From Protonemura montana (Eukaryota; Arthropoda; Insecta; Plecoptera; Nemouridae): a stretch of 64,000 bases of DNA. The stretch covers positions 1,242,501 through 1,306,500 of the forward strand of contig OX387610.1 of NCBI GenBank assembly GCA_947568835.1, read 5' to 3'. Under the pieces are notes generated by a model. The model did no database searches. It was given only the letters and a program-made list of their open reading frames with translations, and had not been told where the DNA came from. This document shows, one piece after another, positions 54,801 to 64,000 of the stretch (positions are counted from its first letter, which is position 1; every line of letters starts with the position of its first letter). The position numbers and the translations under genes are program-made.

Positions 54801-57800
54801 TTTTTTAAAAGGGGTTTCGATCTACAAAAATAACAATTACCGTAAAACCACTAAAAGCACTCACCAACGACTCTCAAATCCTCAGCAGAAAAATTCTGGA
54901 ATTAAGAAAAACTATTTGAACTGGGTTTTGAATGCTAAGTAAAGGGCTACTAAATTGCCCGACATTTCGTAACATATACTAGTTACTTCTTCAAGGGTAA
55001 GAGACGTTGGGAAATTTAGTAGCCCTTTACTTAGCATTCAAAACCCATTTCAAATAGTTTTTGTTAAAACTAGTGCTGAGGATTAATCAAGTAGACATGA
55101 GTCTAAAAACCATCATAATTCTGGAATTAGTTTATCTGTACTCGTACTTAATGCTGACATTCACTTTGGTATAGAATGTCACTTTATGCGATCGAATTTG
55201 TTGCATTCTGTTGGTGAACGGGCAAGGTTTGCGGGGAAACGTGCCTGGAATTACGCTGATCAGCGCTTCACAGCACAAGCTATCTCGAGAAGTGCCCACG
55301 CGATTGCCTAGGCTGTGGTTTGACTTTTGAAAGATAAAGGGAATAACATTTTAGGTGTAAAGGTCTAATTTGCAACGGCGTGGTATCTGGGGCTGTCTAA
55401 GATGGAGACTTCACAAGGACTTGCTGGGTGGTAGAGATGGGACCGTTCAATTGATTTGTGGTGTTTAACGACGCACTGTTTTGACAACTGCCCTTGCTGC
55501 ACTGGTCTAATGGTGTTGGTGAATGAGAGGTCGATGATGAACCTAACCTAGCCTAGAAGGGAGGAGGGGAAACCCGGTGCCGGCACGTAGCCTACTCCTG
55601 TCGAAGACCAAGGGGACCACCGACTTAACGTTCCTTCCGAAGGACGGTACAACGCGAACAACAGGATTCCTCCACAAATCCATGCTATCGAGAGGTTGAC
55701 AAGCAAGGCGAGTGAAGTTGCCGAACTAACTTTCATCCCTCCAACCTCTCTCCCGAACAGAACTGGTCATGTGTATGATGGTCACACATCCAATACCTGA
55801 CCCTGCGCAGTGTTGCTTAACTTTCATCCCTCCAACCTCTCTCCCGAACAGAACTGGTCATGTGTATGATGGTCACTCATCCAATACCTGACTCAGCGCA
55901 GTGTTGCTCAACTTCTATGATCTAACGAGAACCGGCGTTTCCAACACGACAAACCGTTCGGTACAAAATCAAAATAAGACAGTATGTTTAAATAGATAAT
56001 AAAGAAAATTCCCTACTCAGAGCAAACATTAGGCCATAGATAAAAAATAAATAAAAAACACATAATAGAGCATAGGTTCCATCCAGATGATCAAAATTGA
56101 AGTTATTTAAAAAAAAACTTATTTAAATTCTAAATGCTTGCAATGCGCGGCGTATTTTATAGTGTTCTTAATAATAATAATTGAAGTTAGTCACAGAGGT
56201 CGGCAATCCATTGTTAGCAACAGGTAGGAGTCCCTAAATCCAAGGGGTCCCTGTGATCCCAATGCTATTTTCAAAGTGTATTATGCATGTCTTCAACCAA
56301 CTTTGACATTCTAGTGAAGAAATTACCTAAACCACGAAAACAACTGATGAAATCACTTATAATCAGAGAGAGAGAGAGAGAGAACTCTTAATCAGGGACG
56401 CTCAAGGAGGCAGTCGGTGAATGGTAACCGTTATCCAGGTTATTTGAGATAAGTGCCTAGTGCTGAGTTGCCATTTAACCATTCAGATTGCTGGCAATTT
56501 CGCAATTGAAACTCAAGTTGGTTACCATAAAACTTAAATACAGATTTTATTTGGACTCTATGACGTTTATTGCGTGTAAATCACAAGTTTCGTTAAAGAA
56601 AATAGTCAACTAACTAGCAACTAGCCTGCCACTCTGACAGTCAACAGATGATTGACAAATCGCAGGCTAGAATTATGCTAAGCATGGCACATGGACACAT
56701 TGATAATGGTCTTTGTTGATAATGTCACTCTGTGATGTCACTGTCACTTGTTATTTAACCTACCTGTTGCCATCCTGATTTTCCTCCCAGAAAATGTAAC
56801 TAACTTGGATGGAAACACGAAATGTTCCTGATTTGGAAACAATAAACAGTAAGTTCTTAAACAGCAACTACCAATGCAGCATGACTCGTGTGAGATCGTG
56901 GAAGTAAGGTTAGAGTCGCAAAAACTAGGCACTACGGTTATATTAGGCCAGGCAGAAATCACTAGAGAAGTCATATAAATTGCTGTCCTCCCTTAATTTG
57001 TATCATAAGTGAGAGTAGCTAAGCCTTGTAGTACAATTATAACACAAATACTGCGCCTTCCTTGTATGCTGCAATGCAAACTTCTTATTCAAGAGCTTTT
57101 TACTTGTGGGTTCACTTAAAGTTGCAATTGAAAATAGATGTGACAAAACATAATATGCATCCTGTTTTTCTTTTCTAGGGTGAGAGTAGAAGAAGAATTA
57201 TAATTTTTAGCCTGGAAGATTTCCTGAAAAAGCCTCAAATGCTAATAACGCTGACAACATTTTTCAATGTCACGGATAATTTTTGCAAACGGACTAAGCA
57301 GTGCTCTAATTGCCCGAAATGCTTGAAGCTTGGTGTTGGCAATGCACTTCGTTGTTTTGAAAACCAAGCGTCATCGAGTTACGCCAGCGTTAGGATGTAA
57401 GGAAGTTAGGATGAGTTCCTAACACTGAGTTACACCGGCAACTCCATCTACGAAGCAAAATTACACATACTGAGATTACATTCTTTGCGCTTCCAACTCA
57501 TAAAGCACATTTCCCTGATAAGTTCAATGATAGTATATTTAAAAAAATAAAATAAAAAAAATCCATCAACAAGTGTATCCCCAAAATTGTTATTTCCTTA
57601 TGTAACGTCATACATTTGACGATTTATGAAAAAATAAACACTTAAAATATCATCATTTGAGCAAAAACAACCAGCTGCGGTCTAAATACCGTTATATGGC
57701 GCACACAAATGTTAATTTCCTTTCAAAGTTGCACAGCCAATGTCTTTTGCTCACATAACCTTCGAAAAATTAGAGCGAACATTGGTCAGGGGTCAGTATT

Positions 57801-60800
57801 TCACTTCCAGAAGAGCAAAATTGGAATTCTCGAAAAGTGCCATTCCCACTCTAGAGCTGACTGGATCTGCAAGGGTCCACAATATCGTCAGTTCTGTTTA
57901 CAGCTGATCTCGCAAAGTATGCTAACGTGGGTAGTCTAACTCTGTATGCAGACGACACTACGCAACTGATCACAGATGCATCATCAAACAAATCGGACGC
58001 AGAACAGCAAATATGCCTCGGTCAATGTAGCTCAATAGCAGTGCAGCAAATGCAAGACTACTGTGCAGATGAGGGCCTTTTCCTCAACAAGAAAATGACA
58101 GTAATTATGCACTTCAAACCACTCTGTCACATACACAACAACAGCCCACTGATTAGAATTGACAAGAAGGGCAACCCTTTTGAACGTAAATAGGTTTCCT
58201 TCCTGGCAGTCGAGCTGGAAAAAACGCTCAAATGGAAGACGTTTACCGATACTCTATGCAAGGAAATTGCTTCCGATTTCCTCTCAGAAACATTCTCAGA
58301 AATAACAAGGAAGTAACAAGCCCTGAAGGAGTCAGGCTGCTTTACTTTTTGCAAATTGAATCCAAATTACGTTACGGTATCACACTTTGAGGAAACTCAC
58401 ATCATGCACGCCATGTTTTCAAAAAGCAAAAAGCAACCCCTGCGCAGAGGTCTACATAAAAGACTCCTGCAAACCGCTCTTCGGGAAATTTAAAATGCTC
58501 ACGCTACCATGCTTATACATCTAATGCAGCATCGTGTATATCAAAGATAACCCAAAGCTGCTAACTACAAACAGGACCTATCAACCAGACGACACCAATG
58601 GTAGAAACGAGCCCTGTCTTCAACTAAACAAAAGAGAAATCTTCAAAACGAATCCCATCTACGCCGGTTCAAAACTTGACCAAGGCAATTAAAGAAAAGG
58701 AAGGTAGCGCTTTTAAATCTAACCTCAAGCAATATCTGATAGCGTAGCAGCAAAGGAATGTTTTAGTTTGATAAGCTTCTTCCCTGTGACTTTTCTTTCA
58801 GATTGTAAAGATCGGCTTGTTTGATTTTTAATATCTGGACTACAGAGGTTGTAAATCTGTGATGAAAAGTATCTTAAATTAGGGACAATCACCATATTAC
58901 GATGGTAATAAAAATCTAAAAAATCTATTATTATTGTGCTCAGTCCACTATCCCATAATCGGTGGCAAAGTGTTTTCTCTAAGTAGGGAATTTCCTCTCT
59001 TATCTATTTACATGTACTATTATCGTAGTTTGATTTTATGACACTTATGAGACCGCTGAGGCCTCCTTTTGCCCGGTCTGCCCAGGAAAGTAATGCCAGA
59101 GCATTTCAAATTCCAAGATTTCTTTGCGGTATATTAGCCACGAGACTTTTCCTAATTTGTCAAAGAATGCAGGATATTTTTTCAGCCATGCCCCACATTA
59201 TTATTGATCATCAAAACTAATAAAACAAATATTAATATTAACCAATACAGTAAAATTGACCAGAAAGTTTGATTTCTACAGAAGATTTACAGACATTTTC
59301 AATGTTTACATCAAAATATTCTGAGGCTGAAATTTACAGAAATTGATCTTGGGCAAAATGTTTAGTAATAAATTGAATGCTTTTTTTCAGTGAACCAATG
59401 GTACAAAAAGAAGTTTGATGATTGGGTGGGATTTTTTTGCAGTAAGATGAGATGAGATAAAAATTATTTTCCAGTGCTTGCAACGACAATACCAAAGAAG
59501 GACTCGTATGTTATCTCACTTCACTGCAGAAAGTTACAGAATTACAGAATTCAAGCAGAGTCATTCCCTAATATTGACCCCATTAAAATTAGAGAGGAAT
59601 ACTAAAATTGTGCTTGGGATGTCCTAGTAAATGTAGCTGCCCTGGGAATGTGGCACGATTAAATCTACATCCTTTATCTCACCATTCCTTTGCCTTTATT
59701 AAGGTAGATAAGACATTATTATTTGCCGATTGCCTCCTGACCACCAATGTGATGTAAGACAGGCCATGATGATGATTTTTTTTTAATTACTAGATTTATA
59801 TTTCAAGTGGTATAACCGAACGGTTTGGCGTTTTGGAAACACCAGTTCTCATGAGATCACGAAAGTTAATCAGCACTGCGCTGGGTCAGGTATTGGATGG
59901 GTGTCCATCATACACATGATCAGTTCTGTTCAGGAGAGAGGTTGGAGGGATGAAAGTTAGTACAGCAACTTCACTCGCCTTGCTTATCAACCTCTCGACA
60001 ACATGGATTTGTGGAGGAATCCTGTTGTTCGCGTTGTACCGTCTTTCGGAAGGGACGTTAAGCCCTTGGTCCCCTTGATCTTCGACAGGAGTAGGCTACG
60101 TGCCGGCCCTGGGTTTCCCCTCCTTCCTTCTAGACTAGGTTAGGTTCATCAATACCCACTCATACACCAACGCTATAAAACCAGTGCCACATGTTCAGAT
60201 GTCAAAACAGTGTCTTGTTAAACCCCCATTAAAATACATCAAGTGGTAAAACAATGAATTATTCAATCTCAGCTTTATGTTCTTACCGTATGTCCAGTTC
60301 ATATTGCGTTGGACAAGGCTTGTGGCGCAGTATTCTGTAACCGAGATGGCTTAGATGCTTGTAGACTGTGTACTCAATGTCTTGACAGCCCATTTCATCG
60401 CCCAAGAGCATCACATATCCTTGTTGAATGCTCACTGTTACTCCACCATACAACAATTCAGCACGACCCTGACAATTAAGAAAGAAAACAATATATTTTA
60501 AAATTCAACGGTTGCCATCATATTATTGTCAAATTATGTACCTATTAAGATCACAGTACAAACACAAAAATAATCAGACAAGTAGAAATTCACTCTTTGA
60601 TTACCCTATTAAACAAATGGTTGACTAACCAGTTCTAAGAGTAGCAGAATCTCTTCTGGATAAAGCCAGAGTCTTGCATTTTCTTCATGTCCCATGACAT
60701 CGAAATGACCGCTTGCTCTCCGAGTGACTAGAGCTAATTTCCGGTCAGCATTCCATTCCGCACCAATCAAGAATGACCTAAAACAAAGAGATAAATCTAA

Positions 60801-61235
60801 GATGAAATTGTTCCTAGATATTTGCTTTGCTATGTTTCTTAATTATTTTTTCTACAGTAGTTAAACAAGTAATAGGTAGATAGATACTTACAATTTGTCA
60901 ACCTTGGCAACTGCCAGCATTGCGGCTTGTCGTTTCAGAGCATCCTCAATTTGTTTCGTTTCAGTCACCGAATTTGAAGGCTGAAACTCTTTGAGTCCAG
61001 TGACTGGTAGAGTGTGGCTGCAATTTGGTGCATCCTTCATTATCTCACTTGCTCTGAAACAACCTAATCTTAATATTTTCCTTGCAACAACAAAACATGC
61101 ATGACAGTACAAGCAAAGAATTTTAACCAGTATAAGTATCCTAAATTCAACGACTCTAGGTTATGTTACTCTGTTTAGAGAACAAAACTTCTGCACTCAC
61201 GGTAGGTTTTGTGATTGCAGGTCGCAAATATCCAT
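48875..61235 (-). CDS. TSEN54: tRNA-splicing endonuclease subunit Sen54, greatly enlarged
   Basis: Seven exons, minus strand: 61235-61201, 61053-60892, 60777-60630, 60468-60287, 54464-50260, 49708-49540, 49049-48875. All phases agree and the product is 1691 aa; human is 526. Exons 1-4 (residues 1-175) match the Sen54 N-terminal domain: GAEWNADRKLALV, RLWLYPEEILLLLELGRAEL, IEYTVYKHLSHLGYRILRHKP. Exons 6-7 (about 1578-1691) match the C-terminal domain: SYDLYLPMMASNTPFRKSNP, GKPDYRIIVLR, RVPLLFAIVRGGTVSFLRL. Between them exon 5 adds about 1400 residues: an acidic Ser/Glu-rich half with basic patches, a Pro-rich stretch, then a helix-rich half with internal repeats. Sen54 is a structural subunit of the nuclear tRNA intron endonuclease. 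Exon 5 is 4205 nt (not a multiple of 3), so skipping it would put the C-terminal domain out of frame. The exon is GC-richer than its flanks. Confidence 0.88.
49735..50025. repeat. Fold-back MITE-like element in TSEN54 intron 5
   Basis: Starts GTTTTTAGACTCATGTATAC, carries TTAGCACTAGTTTTGGC and GGGTTTTGAATGCTCGG, and returns inverted through CTAGTATATGTTACGAAACG and CTTAGCATTCAAAACC. About 26 bp separate it from exon 6. Confidence 0.75.
50096..50206 (+). repeat. Fold-back element with tRNA-like core, most complete copy
   Basis: The ends are inverted repeats: CCTCTCAAAACTTG on the left and CATCAACTTTTGAGAGG on the right. Between them lie an A box (TAGCTTAATTGATTAGATCA) and a B box (GATTCAAGTCC). 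This shows that the tRNA-like sequence seen in tandem at 23661 is normally carried inside a terminal inverted repeat. Confidence 0.75.
54904..55110. mobile_element. Palindromic MITE-like element (TSEN54 intron 4)
   Basis: The left half (AAACTATTTGAACTGGG, ATGCTAAGTAAAGGGCTACT) is repeated in reverse complement on the right (AGTAGCCCTTTACTTAGCAT, CCCATTTCAAATAGTTTTTG). A short centre contains TTCGTAACATATACTAG. The right end reads GACATGAGTCTAAAAAC. The left outer end is missing. Confidence 0.85.
55462..55958 (-). repeat. 5S-derived SINE, minus strand, two 91-bp units
   Basis: Reverse complement of the element at 59811-60240 with the 5S-like core present twice. The head is at the right end near 55950 and the 3' part runs left to about 55462. 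Lies in TSEN54 intron 4. Confidence 0.85.
57179..57400 (+). other. Unassigned open frame behind a splice-acceptor-like site
   Basis: A pyrimidine tract ending TTTTCTTTTCTAG at 57178 is followed by 73 open codons ending in TAA. The peptide has a Cys-rich stretch (FCKRTKQCSNCPKCLKLG). No start codon at the front and no partner exon found. It lies inside TSEN54 intron 4 on the opposite strand. It could be a chance frame or an exon of an unrecognised transcript. Confidence 0.2.
57900..58745 (+). mobile_element. Decayed LINE reverse-transcriptase remnant
   Basis: The frame reads DLAKYANVGSLTLYADDT, the palm motif YADD with its usual lead-in. It continues through LNKKMTVIM, and after frame breaks AVELEKTLKWK. 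A final segment ends SAFKSNLKQYLIA and a stop near 58745. Several stops and frameshifts show it is inactive. It is a non-LTR type remnant within TSEN54 intron 4, in antisense to TSEN54. Confidence 0.75.
59811..60240 (+). repeat. 5S-rRNA-derived SINE, most complete single copy
   Basis: The head has TTGGAAACACCAGTTCTCAT, GAGATCACGAAAGTTAA and GGTATTGGATGGGTG, corresponding to the 5S rRNA internal promoter region. Next comes a unique body (GTGGAGGAATCCTGTTGTTC) and a tail with GACTAGGTTAGGTTCATCA. The single 5S-like core shows what the element looked like before the 91-bp expansions at 33131 and 34608. Lies in TSEN54 intron 4. Confidence 0.85.
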
Positions 61236-63589
61236 TGCGGTGATTCTTTTTTACGTGCAGACTATTCAATTAGTATCTTTGAACCTGAAATATACATTTT
61301 CAAACATTAACACGTGCAAAATACATAAGCGCCATAGAAAACAACCCTCAGCCTCTTGCGCCAAGCGAACAGCTGATGGGATAGTGGCGCCGACGACGGC
61401 ACTGACCGAAGCGCTAACGCTGATGCCGAACGTTTCCGAAGGCGATGGATCTGACGGCGGCAGCTGTTAAAATTGTCAAGCCATTTCTTTCGGGAACAGA
61501 GAAAATGTTTTTAGAAGCTTGCTATGCAAGGGCGAAAATACCGGGGATTCTTACGCATCTCAACCTTTGACATTCTAGGTCCAGGCATGTAAGAAGTCAT
61601 TCCTCACTTTAAAAATCTTGTTTTTTTGCCTCTCATAAGGTGTGGGAATTAAAAAAGAATCCTATGTAATTTTGATCGACTCAAACTGGCTCCGTACCAT
61701 GCCACTGCAATATTATTTCACCACCAAATAAATGTATTTAATTACAATGAAGTTACATCAATACAGTAACATGCAGCAAGTTGACAGATAATTCACCTGA
61801 TTTTTTTACAGAAATGGTGCCAAAAGAATAACATTTTGCAGGTTTTTATAAGATAGCAAGGGTTCCAAACTTTTTCTGGAAAGTTAGCTGCAAAATCTAT
61901 GAGCTGCTGATAGATAAGTTCTAGCACACAGCGTCTAGAAATGAGTGAAGACATTCACACAATTTTAAATCCTGTAGCCCAGTGTTTTTGTACTCAATAA
62001 GTTCAAGAAACTGCCATTGCCCTGTATTTACATTTACAGTATAATAATGTATGTCATACAAAATAAGCAAGTAGAAATAAGTTTAGAAACTCATGGGCAT
62101 ATGTTAAGAGGGATAGATAATGTATGTAGCAAACTTATCTGTCACAAACATGAATGACAAGAGCCCTGTCTCTATGAGGGGTAAGCATTTTCAATAAACT
62201 GCCAGCTGATATTAAAGCTAGACTGACGAACCAAGACTTTACTGGAAAGCTAATGAACTCTTTAACATCAAACTGTTTGTACTCACTAGAAGAATATTTT
62301 AATTTGTAAATGTTTATATTACTACTATTATGTTTGACCAACCCAATGCTAACATATTATGTCAACCAATCTGGAAATAAAAAATGTATTATTTTTATTT
62401 ATTGTTATTACTTCATTTATTTAGTTGGCTATGAAAGTCAATTAAACAACAGTCTTACATTTGCACATGCAATCTTGTATAAAATATCATTAATATTTCT
62501 TATTATAATTAATCATTTTACTATTAAACTTTTTTTTTATTCCCAATGCAATGCACTTTTCACATATCTACTAAACACATTTCTGAAATATTTGTGCTAA
62601 TTTCAAGCACAAAAGATTTCTACGTTTCCATACATTTTTGTCACCTGAAACCAACAACATTTTGCTAAGTTTTCTAATGGCCCAACTTCAGACAGCTGCT
62701 GTGCATGAACAGATGTGAGAGAACATTTGGAAAAATGTTTTTCTGTTCTAGACCTTCTGTTTTTATTTGATTTCAGTTTTTAAGGTGAACATTTCGTAAC
62801 GTTTCATTTTTTGTGTTGATATGACCAATATGAAATTTTTTTTTTTTTTTTGTGACGTTTTCTCGGTGTTTGGGAAATTACGGAAGGGGTACACAGATGT
62901 GGAAAGTTTGGGAAACTGCTGTAGACCAATGAAACCATGAGGTGACACCTGGCAAAATACGGGGTACCAGTCCCGCAGGGCACGTTGTCAAAACAGTCCA
63001 TCGTTAAACAAAACTAATCAAATAATTTCTGAAGTAAAATAGACAGAATTTTAAGTTTGAGTCGTAAAGTTCCGTTGTAATTTAACTACGATTGATGTTC
63101 ACCTTATATTGACTTTACAGTTTTCTACATTCTTTTGGTAATTTAATGCAAAACATATTACAGTACTTTAGAATAGAAAATGTTATTGCCTAAGCAATAA
63201 AAAAGCCCCCTGGAGAAAGAAATCACAGTTGGTTGAAGAAATCTGATGATGCATAGGTCACAACAAAAGCAAATTTAAATCCAGCTCCAACAAAATTTCT
63301 GTATTTGGCCTCCAATTTAATATTCGTGAAAATTGCTGTAAATTTGGCGAGTCAAGATATCAAATGAAGAACACATAAAGGGGGTGCCGTGAAAATTTCT
63401 GTTCTGTTTGTGACAGCTCATGTTTGTAATTGCCTCAGGTTTTGTACACCTTCACGATAGACTTTTCATTTTAGCCGCGTTTTTATCTGAGTTTGCATAA
63501 TTGTGTTTAGAGGGCAGTATCCACCGATCTTAATCTTGGCCTGCCAAGTTTGTGCTATCTACCGTTTTTAGTTCATCACCTAATAAAGT
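61236..63589. other. Intergenic region between TSEN54 and MRPL39
   Basis: GC-richer near 61360-61470, probably the TSEN54 promoter side. It contains a 41-codon plus-strand frame (61445-61570, MDLTAAAVKIVKPFLSG start) of unknown meaning and a LINE C-terminal fragment at 62187-62308. The rest is AT-rich with no gene seen. Confidence 0.5.
62187..62308 (+). mobile_element. LINE ORF2 C-terminal fragment
   Basis: The frame reads FNKLPADIKARLTNQDFTGK and LMNSLTSNCLYSLEEYFNL, then a stop. The lead-in is broken by a frameshift. The NxLPxxI pattern before the stop is typical of non-LTR retrotransposon C-termini. Confidence 0.55.
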
Positions 63590-64000
63590 ATGCGGAATAA
63601 TGCAAATTCCTGTATTGCTCAATACATCTGCTTAACTGGGAAACTTTTAAGCAGATCACGCGCTGAAAAATGCATTAGTAAGTCTTATTTGCAGCTATGA
63701 TATCGCGTGCATAACCTCAAAAGTTGGGTGGGTTCTGCCAATAAATTTGGAATGTTAGTTGTCCTCGTGTATTACCACCCATTTGCTCAGTTTTGTCGGC
63801 AATGTTCTACTATGAACATTAAGTCTGTAATATGTATTTATCTAGTTTTTTCTGTTTCTCCTTTAGGAAGGTCCAATAGCTCATTTTCAAACAATAATGA
63901 CCGGGTGCAAAGAGATATTTTGTTTACACAAGAACAAAAACGGCAACATGAGGCCATCGGGCGCATCGAAAAGATCAACGTCGAATACAAAGGATTACCT
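63590..64000 (+). CDS. MRPL39: Mitochondrial ribosomal protein L39, first two exons (partial)
   Basis: Exon 1 is 63590-63677 (29 codons plus one base, donor GTAAGT). Exon 2 starts at 63867 after CTCCTTTAG and continues past the window edge. The joined start reads MRNNANSCIAQYICLTGKLL and then SRSRAEKCI, an Arg/Lys-bearing segment without acidic residues until late, as expected of a mitochondrial targeting signal. Exon 2 reads NDRVQRDILFTQEQKRQHEA followed by IGRIEKINVEYKGLP, matching the region of MRPL39 just before its TGS-like domain (human NDLFNKEKARQ, TEKIEVKHVG). It is a component of the mitochondrial large ribosomal subunit. Exon 2 is confidently of this family. Exon 1 rests on phase, donor and signal character only. 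Confidence 0.75.

Noticed and set aside
56744-56974. A 76-codon minus-strand frame in TSEN54 intron 4
   Set aside because: Tested as an extra TSEN54 exon, but the phases of exons 4 and 5 already join and the peptide has no Sen54 similarity.

Overview
The window is nuclear DNA from an animal, most likely an invertebrate. Introns follow GT-AG rules, the non-coding DNA is AT-rich and full of transposon-derived repeats, and one gene is a heparan sulfate 3-O-sulfotransferase, a metazoan enzyme family. I cannot name the species. Exon structures below were built by hand, by matching reading phase across GT/AG junctions and by recall of family sequences. No alignment or transcript data were available.

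Layout. 1-13380 is a satellite array that runs off the left edge. It has about 410-bp monomers in a higher-order repeat of two or three direct copies plus one inverted copy. Six protein genes follow in alternating orientation: PPP1R8/NIPP1 (-, 15728-18042), FARS2 (+, 18137-20814), an ATP9-type P4-ATPase (-, 21354-38932), a heparan sulfate 3-O-sulfotransferase (+, 39746-43331), TSEN54 (-, 48875-61235) and the first two exons of MRPL39 (+, 63590 to the right edge). The divergent pairs are NIPP1/FARS2 (94 bp between start codons), ATP9/HS3ST (813 bp) and TSEN54/MRPL39 (2.35 kb). The convergent pairs are FARS2/ATP9 and HS3ST/TSEN54. The genes are mostly housekeeping: PP1 regulation, mitochondrial translation (FARS2, MRPL39), tRNA splicing (TSEN54), lipid flipping and glycan sulfation. 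No shared pathway is implied.

Two gene-level results stand out. TSEN54 reconstructs to 1691 aa instead of roughly 500. A single 4205-nt exon separates the conserved N- and C-terminal Sen54 domains, and skipping that exon would break the frame. The ATP9 gene has three candidate alternative first coding exons, all ending in the same phase at AAG|GTAGG or a similar donor, and all compatible with exon 2.

Repeats. Introns carry medium-unit tandem repeats of 29, 45, 52, 73 and 91 bp, with a 54-bp array downstream of HS3ST. Several grew visibly out of dispersed elements: a 5S-rRNA-derived SINE (91-bp unit), a fold-back element containing a tRNA-like sequence (52-bp unit) and another dispersed repeat (29-bp unit). 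Palindromic MITE-like elements and decayed LINE fragments are also present. The satellite monomers carry a tRNA-like segment and a CTCF-like motif on both strands.
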